Position numbers and translations under genes: made by a program
Assembly: GCF_000337795.1 (NCBI RefSeq)
Contig: NZ_AOLP01000010.1
Location: 1 to 64,000 of the forward strand
Source of the DNA: Haloferax denitrificans ATCC 35960
GTDB taxonomy: Archaea; Halobacteriota; Halobacteria; Halobacteriales; Haloferacaceae
DNA length: 64,000 nucleotides
Reading direction: 5' to 3'
Notes under the pieces: model-generated
The model's input: only the letters and a program-made list of their open reading frames with translations
The model's database searches: none
Told to the model about the DNA's origin: nothing
Shown: in pieces, positions 19,885 to 28,639 of the stretch
How the letters are laid out: each line of letters starts with the position of its first letter
Position numbering within the stretch: the stretch's first letter is position 1

Positions 19885-21339
19885 TCACTCCGCGGCGGTG
19901 GCCCGCCCCGTCGCCAGTTTCATCGCGCTCTTCGGGGCGACCTCGTAGGCGGTGACGTTCGGCAGGCGTTCGAGGCGCTTTCTGAACTCCTCGAAGGCGA
20001 CGAACCCGGCCGCGTCGCCCGCCCCGTTCGCACCGCTCGCGCCGGCGCTGTCGCCTTCGGCCGCGTCGTCGAAGAACGTCGTCGGCGTGAGGAAGACGCT
20101 CGTCTGGGAGCTTCGTTTCGACGCGACGACGACCGCCTCGTACGTCTCGACTTTCGCCGAGTCGTCGGTGATGAGCACGAGGTGGTCCTGTCGGTCCGAC
20201 CGCGAGCACGCGGACTTCACCGCGTCGAAAAGCGGCCGGTCGCTGACCCGCGAGACGTAGCTCTCGCCGTCGTCGAGGTACGGCCGGAGCGTCGCCGCGA
20301 ACGCCGAGTCGTCGCCGGCGAGACGGCGACTCCGCTTGCGGGCGTCTTCCGGCGCGACCGGGCGAGACGCGCCGACCGGGCGGCGCGGGCTGGTCGTCGG
20401 CGCTATCGCGAGCAGTCGCCGCCGAACCGTCTGGTAGGCGTTCGACGACGAGGAGGGGCCGAACTCCCACGTCGTCGCATCGTCCCCGACGAACTGCGCC
20501 GAGATCGGGTCGGAGTGGGACTCCGCGGCGTCGACGAGGCCGAGCGCGACCTCGCGGGCGTACGACAGCATCGTCCGCCCGGTCGGCCCGCGGTTCATGT
20601 GCGACCCGCAGTCGACCACGAGCGACAGCAGGTAGTCGGACTCCGATTCGAACTCGCGGATGTACGGGTGGTTCATCCGCGCGGTGGTCTTCCAGTCGAC
20701 CTGCGAGAGCGTGTCGCCGGGGAGGTACTGCCGGGTCTCGTGGGGGACGTGCCCCGGGCCGGTCTGGTCGCTGGCGTGGTCGCCGAAGGTCGCGCCGACC
20801 AGTTCGCCGCCGCGGCCGACGTGGACGCCGTCGGGGGCCGGCGGTTCGACCAGACAGCGGGCGTCGAGGTCGAGCGTCACCGTCTCGGTGAAGAAACCGG
20901 CGCGGCCCTCGATGTCGACGGCGGCCTCGTCGAACGCGATTCGCCCGGCGACGGGGAACTCCACACTGCACGTGACCGACCCCTCGGTCTCGCCGGGGTC
21001 GAACGCGACCGTCCGGCGGGACCGCTCCGGCGCGTTCACGCTCGGCGGCGCGACGAGTTCGACCTCGACGGGCGCGTCGACGGCCTCGGACAGCGACGCC
21101 GTCAGCGTCACCGCGGCGCGGTCGCCGACGAACACCGACGTGGGCTCGACCGAGACGGTCGCAGAAAGGTCGCGGTCGACAGCGCGCATCGCCTCGACGG
21201 CGTCGACCTGCGCGACGACGAGCCACGCGGCGAGGCCGGAGGCGGCGACGAGCGGCGTCGGCTCGTCGAGGACGACCGCGTAAACGGCGAGAGAGCAGGC
21301 GACGCCTGCGAGCGCGGCCCACCGGCGGGTCGGAAGCAT
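19885..21339 (-). CDS. DUF58 domain protein (VWA-like)
   Basis: 484 residues. Two membrane segments near the N-terminus (10-45), a beta-sandwich domain at about 55-185 (DLSATVSVEPTSVFVGDRAAV type), then the DUF58 core with the hallmark YLPGDTLSQVDWKTTAR followed by a VWA-like fold (LSLVVDCGSHMNRG, AREVALGLVDAA, LITDDSA). First gene of a three-gene minus operon. DUF58 proteins are the usual clients or partners of MoxR ATPases, and the moxR gene converges on this operon. Confidence 0.9.
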   Translation of the reverse strand: MLPTRRWAALAGVACSLAVYAVVLDEPTPLVAASGLAAWLVVAQVDAVEAMRAVDRDLSATVSVEPTSVFVGDRAAVTLTASLSEAVDAPVEVELVAPPSVNAPERSRRTVAFDPGETEGSVTCSVEFPVAGRIAFDEAAVDIEGRAGFFTETVTLDLDARCLVEPPAPDGVHVGRGGELVGATFGDHASDQTGPGHVPHETRQYLPGDTLSQVDWKTTARMNHPYIREFESESDYLLSLVVDCGSHMNRGPTGRTMLSYAREVALGLVDAAESHSDPISAQFVGDDATTWEFGPSSSSNAYQTVRRRLLAIAPTTSPRRPVGASRPVAPEDARKRSRRLAGDDSAFAATLRPYLDDGESYVSRVSDRPLFDAVKSACSRSDRQDHLVLITDDSAKVETYEAVVVASKRSSQTSVFLTPTTFFDDAAEGDSAGASGANGAGDAAGFVAFEEFRKRLERLPNVTAYEVAPKSAMKLATGRATAAE

Positions 21340-21555
21340 CGTGGATTCGATTCGTGCCGGCCAAGTTGAATGTTTGTGTTGGGCGCGGGCCGCTGTCGGC
21401 CGCGCGCCCTCCGAGACCCGGGGCGCATTCGGCGTTCACCCGGCCGTTAAACCGGTTGTTAACCCGGTGCAGTCCCCGAATCTCGCGACCCGCCCGTCCG
21501 CGGAGCGTCAGCCGAATGCCAAAACCCATTAGGTCCCCCCGTCTGGCTACGGGTA
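21340..21555. promoter_or_regulatory. divergent promoter region between DUF58 and DUF4129 genes
   Basis: 215 bp serving both directions. On the plus strand CCATTAGG at about 21526-21533 lies 26 bp before the GTG of the DUF4129 gene. A TTAAACCGGTTGTTAA near-palindrome sits at about 21447-21462 and could bind a regulator. Confidence 0.4.
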
Positions 21556-23784
21556 GTGCGTGGAGAATCGGGCCGCCGGGCGCGGTTGCTTTGGACGATG
21601 TTCGTCGTCGTCTGTCTCGTCGCGACAGCGCCGGTGGCGGTCGTTTCCGCGGGGACGGGGGCCGCCGCGTCCGCGGACGGCCCGGCCGCGACGACGTCAG
21701 CGCCGGTCGGTGCCGACTCGGGCCGCGCTTCGGCGCTCGGGCCGGCCGCGGGACCGCCGCGACAGACCGCCAACGAGACGAACAACAGCACCGGCGTCCT
21801 CCACGAGAACCCCGACGAGGTCGGCGACGAGAACCGACTCGACCGCCTGCTTTCGTACCTCTCGGGCGAACTCAACGGCGACATCGGCGCGAGCGCCCTG
21901 CGACTCAGTCAGGGCGAGTACGAGGCCGCGAGGGCGGCGCTCGGCGACGACTACGACGACTCGCTCGCCAAGTACGTCGACGTGGAAGGCGAGACCGGAG
22001 CCGACCGCGCGGGCGAGGAGTACCGGACCGTCGGCGAGACCCAGCGGGCGTACGTCGACACCGTCAGCGAGTTCCGCGAGACCCGCCGCGAGTACGAGGC
22101 GGCGAGGCAGGCGGGCGACGACGACCGCGCCCGCGAACTCGCCCGCGAGCTGACGCGTCTCGCCGAGGACGGAGAGACGCAGTCCGACCGGCTCACGGAC
22201 GCGTTCGAGACGATTTCGAACCGGACCGACGGCGACCTGACGGACTCCAGCGCCCGAATCGAGGCGGTGCAGGCGAACATCTCCGAGCGGCGCGACGAAA
22301 TCGTCTCCCGCGAGTTCGTCGCCACCCGCCTCAGCGTCGACGACTACGACCGGGACATCTCCTTTACCGACCCGCTCGTCCTCTCGGGGTCGCTCGTCGC
22401 CGACAACGGCACGCCGGTCGCGGCGACGACCGCCCGCTTCGCGGTCGGCGGGCAGACGGTCCGGTCGGCGGTCGCCCCCGACGGCTCGTTCGAACTGACC
22501 TACCGACCGACGCGGATTCCGGCCGACACCTCGTCGCTCGTCGTCCGGTACCTCCCGAACGACGCGTCGATGTATCAGGCGACAGAGCGGGTCGTCCCCG
22601 TCGCCGTCTCGCAGGTGAACGCGACCGCGGAGCTGTCGGAGCCGTCCGCGTCGCCCTACGGCTACGCCGACGCCGTCTCGGTTCGCGCCGCGGTTCGTGC
22701 GAACGGGACGCCGGTGGCTGACTACCCGCTTTCGGCGACGTTCGCCGGGTCGGCGGCGACCGCGGCGGCGACGAACGCGAGCGGCCAATCGGCCGTCTCG
22801 GCGACCGTCCCGGCGACCGCGACGGGGACGGCCTCGCTCCGCGTCGCGCCCGACGGCGACGACAGGGCAGTCACGTTCGCCCCCGCGACGGCGTCGGTCC
22901 CGCTCGAAACCGAGGAGACGACGCTCGACGCGAGCGCCCGGGAGACCGGGAACGGGACGGTCGCCGTCGAGGGCCGACTCGAAACCGACGAGGGAGAGGC
23001 CGTGCGCGGTCAGACGGTCGCCGTCAGCGTCGGCGGGCGCGCGGTCGCGTCGGCGACGACCGACCGGTCGGGCGCGTACCGGGCGACGTTCGACCTCCCG
23101 AGCGACGCCAGCGCCGAGAACGCGACCGTCTCGGCCGCCTTCGACGGCGCGGGGACGAACCTCGGGTCGTCCGCCGCGACGGCGAGCATCCGGCTCTCGA
23201 ACGCTGTCGCCGACGGCGGAAACGGCGCGTCCGGCGGACTCCCGTTCGACCCGCTCGACCTCGCGTGGGTCGTCGTCGGGACCGCGGTCGTCGGGCTCGT
23301 CGCCGCCGTCCTCCTCCGGCGGAACGGAGCTGGCGACTCCGTGACGGCGGCGGTCGCCGACGAGTCGGCCGCGTCGGACGCCGGCGACGCGGCCGAGTCG
23401 GACCCGGAAACGACGGAGACGACGGCGTTGGACTCGGCGGCCGCGGCCCTCGACGCCGGCCGGCCGAACGACGCGGTGGTCGTCGCCTACGCGGGCGTCC
23501 GAGAGTCGCTCGGGACCGCCGCGGGGGTGGACGACGCCGCGACCCACTGGGAGTTCTGCGACCGCTGTGTCGACGCCGGCGTCGCGCCCGCCGACGCGCT
23601 CGAATCGCTCACCGCGGGGTACGAGCGCGCGGCCTACAGCGGGCTCTCGGTGAGCGACGAAGACGCCGCCGAACTGGTCGAGACGGCCCGCTCGCTCGCC
23701 GACCCGTCCGGGTCCGACGCGCTCGACTCGTCCGAGTCGGGCGACGGTACGGACTCCTCGGAAGCCGTCGGCGCGGTCGAGTAG
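21556..23784 (+). CDS. DUF4129 domain surface protein
   Basis: 742 residues, GTG start. Signal peptide at about 8-32 (LLWTMFVVVCLVATAPVAVVSA), a helical, heavily charged region at 90-260, Ig-like beta domains at 270-560, a membrane segment at about 570-590 (AWVVVGTAVVGLVAAVLLRR) and, inside the cell, a C-terminal DUF4129 domain at about 620-715 (ALDAGRPNDAVVVAYAGV ... THWEFCDRCVDAGV). In many microbes DUF4129 is fused to a transglutaminase core; no such core is seen here. With MoxR, DUF58 and DUF4350 it makes up the envelope cluster. Confidence 0.88.
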   Translation: MRGESGRRARLLWTMFVVVCLVATAPVAVVSAGTGAAASADGPAATTSAPVGADSGRASALGPAAGPPRQTANETNNSTGVLHENPDEVGDENRLDRLLSYLSGELNGDIGASALRLSQGEYEAARAALGDDYDDSLAKYVDVEGETGADRAGEEYRTVGETQRAYVDTVSEFRETRREYEAARQAGDDDRARELARELTRLAEDGETQSDRLTDAFETISNRTDGDLTDSSARIEAVQANISERRDEIVSREFVATRLSVDDYDRDISFTDPLVLSGSLVADNGTPVAATTARFAVGGQTVRSAVAPDGSFELTYRPTRIPADTSSLVVRYLPNDASMYQATERVVPVAVSQVNATAELSEPSASPYGYADAVSVRAAVRANGTPVADYPLSATFAGSAATAAATNASGQSAVSATVPATATGTASLRVAPDGDDRAVTFAPATASVPLETEETTLDASARETGNGTVAVEGRLETDEGEAVRGQTVAVSVGGRAVASATTDRSGAYRATFDLPSDASAENATVSAAFDGAGTNLGSSAATASIRLSNAVADGGNGASGGLPFDPLDLAWVVVGTAVVGLVAAVLLRRNGAGDSVTAAVADESAASDAGDAAESDPETTETTALDSAAAALDAGRPNDAVVVAYAGVRESLGTAAGVDDAATHWEFCDRCVDAGVAPADALESLTAGYERAAYSGLSVSDEDAAELVETARSLADPSGSDALDSSESGDGTDSSEAVGAVE

Positions 23785-23844
23785 CGCCGCCGGAACCCGC
23801 GGCTGACAAATGATTTTTGTGTTCGTGTCTCCCACCTCGGGTAG

Positions 23845-24852
23845 ATGTCGCCGCGCCAAGACTGGCGGTTGTTCCTCCCCGGACCCGTCCGCGAGCTCCC
23901 GGCCGACCTCGCGGTCGTCGTCGCGGGGGTCGCGCTCACGCTCGTCGCGACGCTCACGCCCGGACTGGCGGGGACGCCGCTTCGGGTCGTCGTCGGCCTG
24001 CCGTTCGTGCTTTTCATCCCCGGCTACGCGCTCATCGCGGCGCTGTTCCCCGAGCGCGGCCCGCCGATAGACGCCGACGAGGGCCACGACCGGATTGAGG
24101 GTATCGACGGAATCGAGCGGGTGGCGCTGTCGTTCGGAACGAGCATCGCTGTCGTCCCGCTTCTCGGCCTCGTCCTCAACTTCACGCCGTGGGGGATACG
24201 GCTCGCCCCCATCCTCGTCGTCGTGAGCGGCTTCACGCTCGTCGCGACGGCGTTCGCGGCGAGCCGGCGGTCGGCGCTCCCCGAAGACGAGCGACTGGTG
24301 GTCCCCTATCAGCGGTGGTTCGCCGCCGCGCGCGACGAGCTGTTCGAGCCGGCGTCGCGGACCGACGCGATGCTGAACGTCGTCCTCGTGGTGAGCGTGG
24401 TGCTCGCGACCGCCAGCGTCGGCTACGCGGTGGCGGTGCCGAAGGACGGCGAGTCGTTCACCGAACTGTACCTCCTGACCGAAGACGGGAACGACGAACT
24501 CACCGCCGACAACTACCCGGAGGAACTCGTCCGCGGCGAGCCGGCGTCGCTCGTCCTCGGCGTCGGCAATCGAGAACACCGGACGGTGAACTACACCGTC
24601 GTCGCGGTGCTCCAGCGCGTCGAGGTGTCGAACAACTCGACGACCGTCCTGGAGTCAGAGCGGCTCCGGACGTTCACCCCTCGACTCGAACACAACGAGA
24701 CGTGGCACGAGCCACACGAGGTTCGCCCGACGATGACGGGCGAGCGCCTGCGACTGACGTACCTCCTCTACGAGGGCGCGCCGCCGGCGTCGCCGGCGGT
24801 CGACAACGCCTACCGCGAAGTCCACCTCTGGGTGACAGTTCGCGAGAGCTGA
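23845..24852 (+). CDS. DUF1616 family membrane protein
   Basis: 335 residues. Two N-terminal membrane pairs (about 20-65 and 95-140, with the typical LPFVLFIPGYALIAALFPE motif) and a third segment near 180-200, followed by an outside beta domain (about 205-330) with several NxT sites. This is the DUF1616 layout. It is preceded by a TATA-like AATGATTTTTG at about 23808-23818 and follows the DUF4129 gene in the same direction. Function of the family unknown; it often belongs to archaeal envelope or glycan clusters. Confidence 0.85.
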   Translation: MSPRQDWRLFLPGPVRELPADLAVVVAGVALTLVATLTPGLAGTPLRVVVGLPFVLFIPGYALIAALFPERGPPIDADEGHDRIEGIDGIERVALSFGTSIAVVPLLGLVLNFTPWGIRLAPILVVVSGFTLVATAFAASRRSALPEDERLVVPYQRWFAAARDELFEPASRTDAMLNVVLVVSVVLATASVGYAVAVPKDGESFTELYLLTEDGNDELTADNYPEELVRGEPASLVLGVGNREHRTVNYTVVAVLQRVEVSNNSTTVLESERLRTFTPRLEHNETWHEPHEVRPTMTGERLRLTYLLYEGAPPASPAVDNAYREVHLWVTVRES

Positions 24853-24860
24853 CGGCCGAA

Positions 24861-24876
24861 CCCGACCGCGGTCGGG
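24861..24876. terminator. 16-bp perfect palindrome after the DUF1616 gene
   Basis: CCCGACCGCGGTCGGG, 9 bp past the stop codon. It would form a strong hairpin in RNA or serve as a symmetric protein site. No T tract follows at once, so a terminator role is only suggested. Confidence 0.35.
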
Positions 24877-24973
24877 CGGCGCGTGGCCGACCAGCCCGCT
24901 GACGTTTCTCGGGACCTCCCCGGAATCTGCGAGAACCGTCCCGTAGCTCGTGTAACTCGCTTGTGTTCTAGTT

Positions 24974-25024
24974 TTATCATCTCTGATAACCTATGGGTAA
25001 CGCTTAGGGTGTTGCACGCTAAGC
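24974..25024 (+). promoter_or_regulatory. rdfA promoter region with two inverted repeats
   Basis: First inverted repeat TTATCA/TGATAA at 24974-24979 and 24984-24989 with a 4-bp spacer; second GCTTAG/CTAAGC at 25002-25007 and 25019-25024 with an 11-bp spacer, ending 19 bp before the rdfA ATG. A/T-rich boxes that could be TATA elements (TTTTATC, CCTATGG) coincide with or lie next to the first repeat. They look like operator sites for a dimeric regulator of rod formation, or an RNA hairpin in the leader. Confidence 0.45.
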
Positions 25025-25043
25025 TTGCGACAGCGAAGTCACA

Positions 25044-25691
25044 ATGCGAGACTCTGGAAGGACGGTATCCCGCCGCGGCGGCCGAGGTCCGAAGATAGAA
25101 CGCATCGCGGACCGATACGGACTCGACGGCCTCGGCGACGACCTCGTCGCCGCGTGGCTCGGCGAGGGTCGGCCACAACGGAGCCTCCGCGAACTGGAGG
25201 GCGACGTGAACAAGCGACTCATCCGGGCCGCGCTCGACGAGGCCGGCGCGCACGTCCTCGATGGCGAGGCGGAGAACTTCTACCGACTCCTGACGAGCGA
25301 CGACGTGACCGCGGGAAGCCGCACCGACGCGCGGAACACGCTCCGCGAGCGCGGCGTCGATGTCGAGCAGTTAGAGGCCGACATCATCTCTTACCAGTCG
25401 GTGTACAACTACCTCAAGCGACACCGAAACGTCGAGCGCGAGGACGACGACGACGACGAGACGGACGCGGCCGAGTCGGGACTCGCGACGATTCGAAAGC
25501 TCCGGTCCCGACTTCGCACCGTGACCATCGACGTCATCGACCGACTGGTGAAGGCCGAGGCGGTCTTCATCGGCGCGTACGAGGTCGAAGTCGACATCAG
25601 AGTCACCTGCACAGACTGCGACACGCGAATGACCCCGACGGCGCTTCTCTCTTCCGGGCACTGCGACTGCGACCACGACGGAGACGAGTAG
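25044..25691 (+). CDS. rdfA: rod-determining factor RdfA
   Basis: 215 residues. Basic N-terminus (SRRGGRGPKIERIADRYGL), a helical region with WLGEG and ELEGDVNKRLI, a charged Asp-rich linker near 135-145, helices at 145-180, and C-terminal CTDCD plus GHCDCDHD, which could bind a metal. I recognise it as the haloarchaeal RdfA family, reported in H. volcanii as needed for rod-shaped cells. The gene lies 35 bp upstream of sph3 in the same direction, as in that species. The biochemical action is unknown; partner binding to Sph3 is plausible from the pairing. Confidence 0.88.
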   Translation: MRDSGRTVSRRGGRGPKIERIADRYGLDGLGDDLVAAWLGEGRPQRSLRELEGDVNKRLIRAALDEAGAHVLDGEAENFYRLLTSDDVTAGSRTDARNTLRERGVDVEQLEADIISYQSVYNYLKRHRNVEREDDDDDETDAAESGLATIRKLRSRLRTVTIDVIDRLVKAEAVFIGAYEVEVDIRVTCTDCDTRMTPTALLSSGHCDCDHDGDE

Positions 25692-25726
25692 CGGTTCGGG
25701 CGCTCTCACACATCCACATCCGACAC

Positions 25727-27688
25727 ATGAACGATTCAGAGGCACTTCAGGCGGCGACTGTCCACATACGAAACATCGGCGGCATCGACGAGCGGAGCGT
25801 CAGGCTCGACCCCGGCGTCACCGTGCTCACCGGCCGCAACGCGACGAACCGAACGTCCTTCTTGCGCGCGCTCATGGGGGCGTGCGGGAGCGACGCGGTC
25901 AGTCTCAAGGGCGACGCCGACGAGGGGATGGTCGAACTCGAACTCGACGGCCGGACGTACACCCGCATCCTCTCGCGCGAGAACGGGACGGTCTCGACCG
26001 ACGGGACGCCGTACCTCCGAGACACGACGACCGCGGACCGCTTTGCGTTCCTCCTCGGCTCGAACGAGGCGCGGCGGGCGGTCGTCGCGGAGCGCGACCT
26101 CCACGACGTCATCATGGCCCCGGTCGACACCGACGCCATCGAGGCCGAAATCGAGCGCCTGCAGAGCCGACGCACGCAGGTCGAGCGCCGACTCGACTCG
26201 CTCGACTCGCTCGAAGCCGACCGGCGGTCGCTCGAATCCAAACGCGACGCCCTCGAAGCCGAAATCGAGGAGCTCGAAGCCGAGCGCGACGAACTCGACG
26301 CAGAAATCGAGGCCGAAGACCGGACGGTCGAGTCCCAACGCGAGAATCAGGCGGCGTTAGACGAGGTGCTGTCCGACCTCCAGTCGGCGCGGTCGGACCT
26401 CGAAACCGTCCGCTTCCGCCTGCAGAGCGAGCGCGAGAGCGTCGAATCGCTCCGCGAGGAGCGCGGCGAACTCCAGTCTGAGCTCGATTCGTTCGACGAC
26501 GAGGCCGTCGACCCCGGCGAGGCGAGCGACCGCATCGACTCGATTCGGTCGCGCATCGAGTCGCTCAACTCGACGATTTCGGAGCTTCAGACCGTCGTCC
26601 AGTACACGGAGGACGTGCTCGACGGCAAGGCCGACCTCGTCGAGGACTCGCTGGGGGCGGTCGGCGGCGACGGCTCGGTGACCGACCGACTCGTCTCGTC
26701 GGAGACGACCACCTGCTGGACCTGCGGCACCGAGGTCGGCCGCGACCAGATTCGGGAGACGACCGACCGCCTCCGCGAGGTCAGAGACGAGAAACGCGAG
26801 GAGCGCGCCGAGCTCCGCCGCGAACTCGACGAGCTCGAACGGTCGATGCGGGCCGCCGAACGGGCCGAACGCGACCGCCGGAGCCTCCGCGACAAACTCC
26901 GGCGACTCGAAGACGAACTCGACCGCCGCACCGGGCAGATAGCGTCGCTGACCGAGCGGCGCGAGGCGATCGCCGAGCGGGTCGAAGCGCTCGAAGCCGA
27001 CGCGTCGGACCTCCGCGGACAGGCCGAAGGCGACCTCATCGAACTCCACAAGGAGCTCAACGAGGCCGAGTTCGCGCTCGACCGGAAGCGCGACGAACTC
27101 GCGTCCGTTCACGACGACCTCGACGCGCTCGACGCCCGGTTCGACGAGCGCGAGGAACTCGAAACCGAACGCGCGCAGGTCGAAGAAGAACTCGAAGCCG
27201 CGCGGACCCGAATCCGCTCGCTCACGACCGCGGCGGTCGAGTCGTTCAACGAGGAGATGGAGACGGTGCTCGGTCTCCTCGGCTACGACAACATCGAGCG
27301 CGTCTGGCTGGAGCGGGTCGAACGCCGGGTCCGCGAGGGCCGTCGCAAGGTCGACAAGACCCAGTTCGAGCTCCACATCGTCCGCGCGTCGGACTCCGGC
27401 GCGGTGTACGAGGACTCCATCGACCACCTCAGCGAGAGCGAGCGCGAGGTCGTCGGCCTCGTGTTCGCCCTCGCGGGCTACCTCGTCCACGAGGTGTACG
27501 AGACCGTCCCGTTCATGCTCCTCGACTCGGTCGAGGCCATCGACGCCGAGCGCATCGCCGCGCTGGTCGACCACTTCGAGCAGTACTCGACGTTCCTCGT
27601 CGCGGCGCTCCTCCCGGAGGACGCCCAGGCCCTCGACGCGTCGTACCGGCGCGTCACGTGGGGAACCGACGTGACGCCGACCGCCTGA
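25727..27688 (+). CDS. sph3: archaea-specific SMC-related protein Sph3
   Basis: 653 residues. ABC-type SMC head halves at both ends joined by long coiled coils (about 140-280 and 350-510). The P-loop reads TGRNATNRTSFL at about 30-41, so it lacks the usual GKS/T lysine. A single CWTC pair (C330, C333) lies at the hinge in the manner of a Rad50 zinc hook. The C-terminal head has LSESEREVVGLVFAL (signature) and PFMLLDSVEAID (Walker B, with Ser where Glu is usual). Starting at ATG 25727, not the longer open frame. Reported with RdfA as a rod-shape factor; the altered nucleotide site suggests unusual ATP handling. Confidence 0.88.
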   Translation: MNDSEALQAATVHIRNIGGIDERSVRLDPGVTVLTGRNATNRTSFLRALMGACGSDAVSLKGDADEGMVELELDGRTYTRILSRENGTVSTDGTPYLRDTTTADRFAFLLGSNEARRAVVAERDLHDVIMAPVDTDAIEAEIERLQSRRTQVERRLDSLDSLEADRRSLESKRDALEAEIEELEAERDELDAEIEAEDRTVESQRENQAALDEVLSDLQSARSDLETVRFRLQSERESVESLREERGELQSELDSFDDEAVDPGEASDRIDSIRSRIESLNSTISELQTVVQYTEDVLDGKADLVEDSLGAVGGDGSVTDRLVSSETTTCWTCGTEVGRDQIRETTDRLREVRDEKREERAELRRELDELERSMRAAERAERDRRSLRDKLRRLEDELDRRTGQIASLTERREAIAERVEALEADASDLRGQAEGDLIELHKELNEAEFALDRKRDELASVHDDLDALDARFDEREELETERAQVEEELEAARTRIRSLTTAAVESFNEEMETVLGLLGYDNIERVWLERVERRVREGRRKVDKTQFELHIVRASDSGAVYEDSIDHLSESEREVVGLVFALAGYLVHEVYETVPFMLLDSVEAIDAERIAALVDHFEQYSTFLVAALLPEDAQALDASYRRVTWGTDVTPTA

Positions 27689-28022
27689 CCGCCCCGGCCT
27701 ACCCTGACCTGCACCGACCTGAACCGACCTGCACCGACCTGAACCGACCTGCACCGACCTGTCCGCGTCACTTCGCGACGACAGTCGCCTTCTCGTGTCT
27801 TCGTTGTGTTCGTTCCGGCTGACTCTCGCTCGGCTCCGTCGGACGTTCGGGGTCTCACTCTCCTGTCTGTCGTTTGGACTGTTCGACTGCCGCCTCACTC
27901 CGACAGCCCGGTGCGTCGCCCCAGCGGGCGTTTCACGGCCCATCTCAACCACGGTAGTATTGCATTATTCTAGCACTATCAAGGGCACATACCGATAGTA
28001 CGCAAGAAATATAACAGATTAG
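27689..28022. other. intergenic region with tandem repeat and HalOD1 promoter
   Basis: 334 bp without a convincing gene. It contains the decameric repeat at 27711-27760 and, before the HalOD1 gene, an inverted repeat ACTATC/GATAGT at 27975-27980 and 27994-27999 and a TATA-like AAATATAA at 28007-28014. The sequence in the middle shows nothing I recognise. Confidence 0.5.
27711..27760 (+). repeat. decameric tandem repeat after sph3
   Basis: Five contiguous 10-bp units alternating GCACCGACCT and GAACCGACCT, giving a 20-bp period in 2.5 copies, with partial units before and after. Starts 22 bp past the sph3 stop. The period is close to one DNA turn. Confidence 0.9.
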
Positions 28023-28364
28023 GACGACATATCGAACGGACGATATCGGGGGGACGAAGCCATCATCACATCTGACACACAGCTCCGAGACGAGTTCGAA
28101 CCGACACGGGTCTGGTACGACTGCGAGCGCACCCAGCCCGTCTCTGAAGCGGTCGCCGCGGCCGTGGACAAACACACCCGCCGCGACGCGGACCTGCCGC
28201 CGCTCACAGAGCACGTCGACACCGACGCCCTCGACGCCCTATTCGGCCGCGACACGCCCGGAGCGCCGCGCGTATCGGGTGCATCGCTGGAATTCGCCTA
28301 CGCCGACCTCGTCGTCACCGTCGAGTCCGTCGGCCGCATCGAAGTCCGCGACGCGGGCCGGTAA
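28023..28364 (+). CDS. HalOD1 output-domain protein with no standard start codon
   Basis: The open frame encodes a typical HalOD1 domain: QPVSEAVAAAVDKHTRRDADLPPL, then DTDALDALFG, and a beta ending SLEFAYADLVVTVESVGRIEVR. These small domains are common haloarchaeal output modules of unknown activity. Upstream the frame is open only to a TAG at 28020-28022 and holds no ATG, GTG or TTG before GTG 28164, which would cut away the conserved N-terminal helix. A TATA-like box at 28007-28014 predicts an mRNA start near 28036, also without AUG. So the gene uses an unusual start, starts at GTG 28164 in a shortened form, or is decaying. Coordinates give the whole open stretch. Confidence 0.55.
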   Translation, partial: DDISNGRYRGDEAIITSDTQLRDEFEPTRVWYDCERTQPVSEAVAAAVDKHTRRDADLPPLTEHVDTDALDALFGRDTPGAPRVSGASLEFAYADLVVTVESVGRIEVRDAGR

Positions 28365-28533
28365 CCCGCCGAGTCGCTCGGCGCGACGTCGGGGCGGGTC
28401 GACCGTCGCGGACGGACCGCTCGACCTCGCCGTTCCGACCTGCGCGAATCGGTACCGAAAACCGATTGGGAGGCTCGGTCGAACGGACTGTCTGGACGCT
28501 CCATCGACTTAATTGGTTGAGAACGTTCAGACG

Positions 28534-28615
28534 GTATATTTGCGGTTTATTTGAATTACTGTCCCCGATAACGGGGGTCGGACTCCTCCGCGCCCCCGCC
28601 GCGACGTACCTTTTT
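28534..28615 (+). promoter_or_regulatory. SAMP3 upstream region with two TATA-like boxes and a hairpin
   Basis: GTATATTT at 28534-28541 and CCTTTTT at 28609-28615. The second is about 28 bp before the ATG at 28640 and fits a leaderless mRNA; the first would give a leader containing the hairpin CCCCG-ATAA-CGGGG at 28563-28576. Two alternative promoters are possible. Confidence 0.4.
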
Positions 28616-28639
28616 GTCTCGGGGACGCCGACAAGGGGT

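Noticed and set aside
21697-24579. 960-residue minus-strand open frame
   Set aside because: Antisense to the DUF4129 and DUF1616 genes, which have clear domains; the frame is Arg-rich and featureless.
27711-27760. CRISPR array
   Set aside because: Units are 10 bp, contiguous and without spacers; no cas gene in the window.
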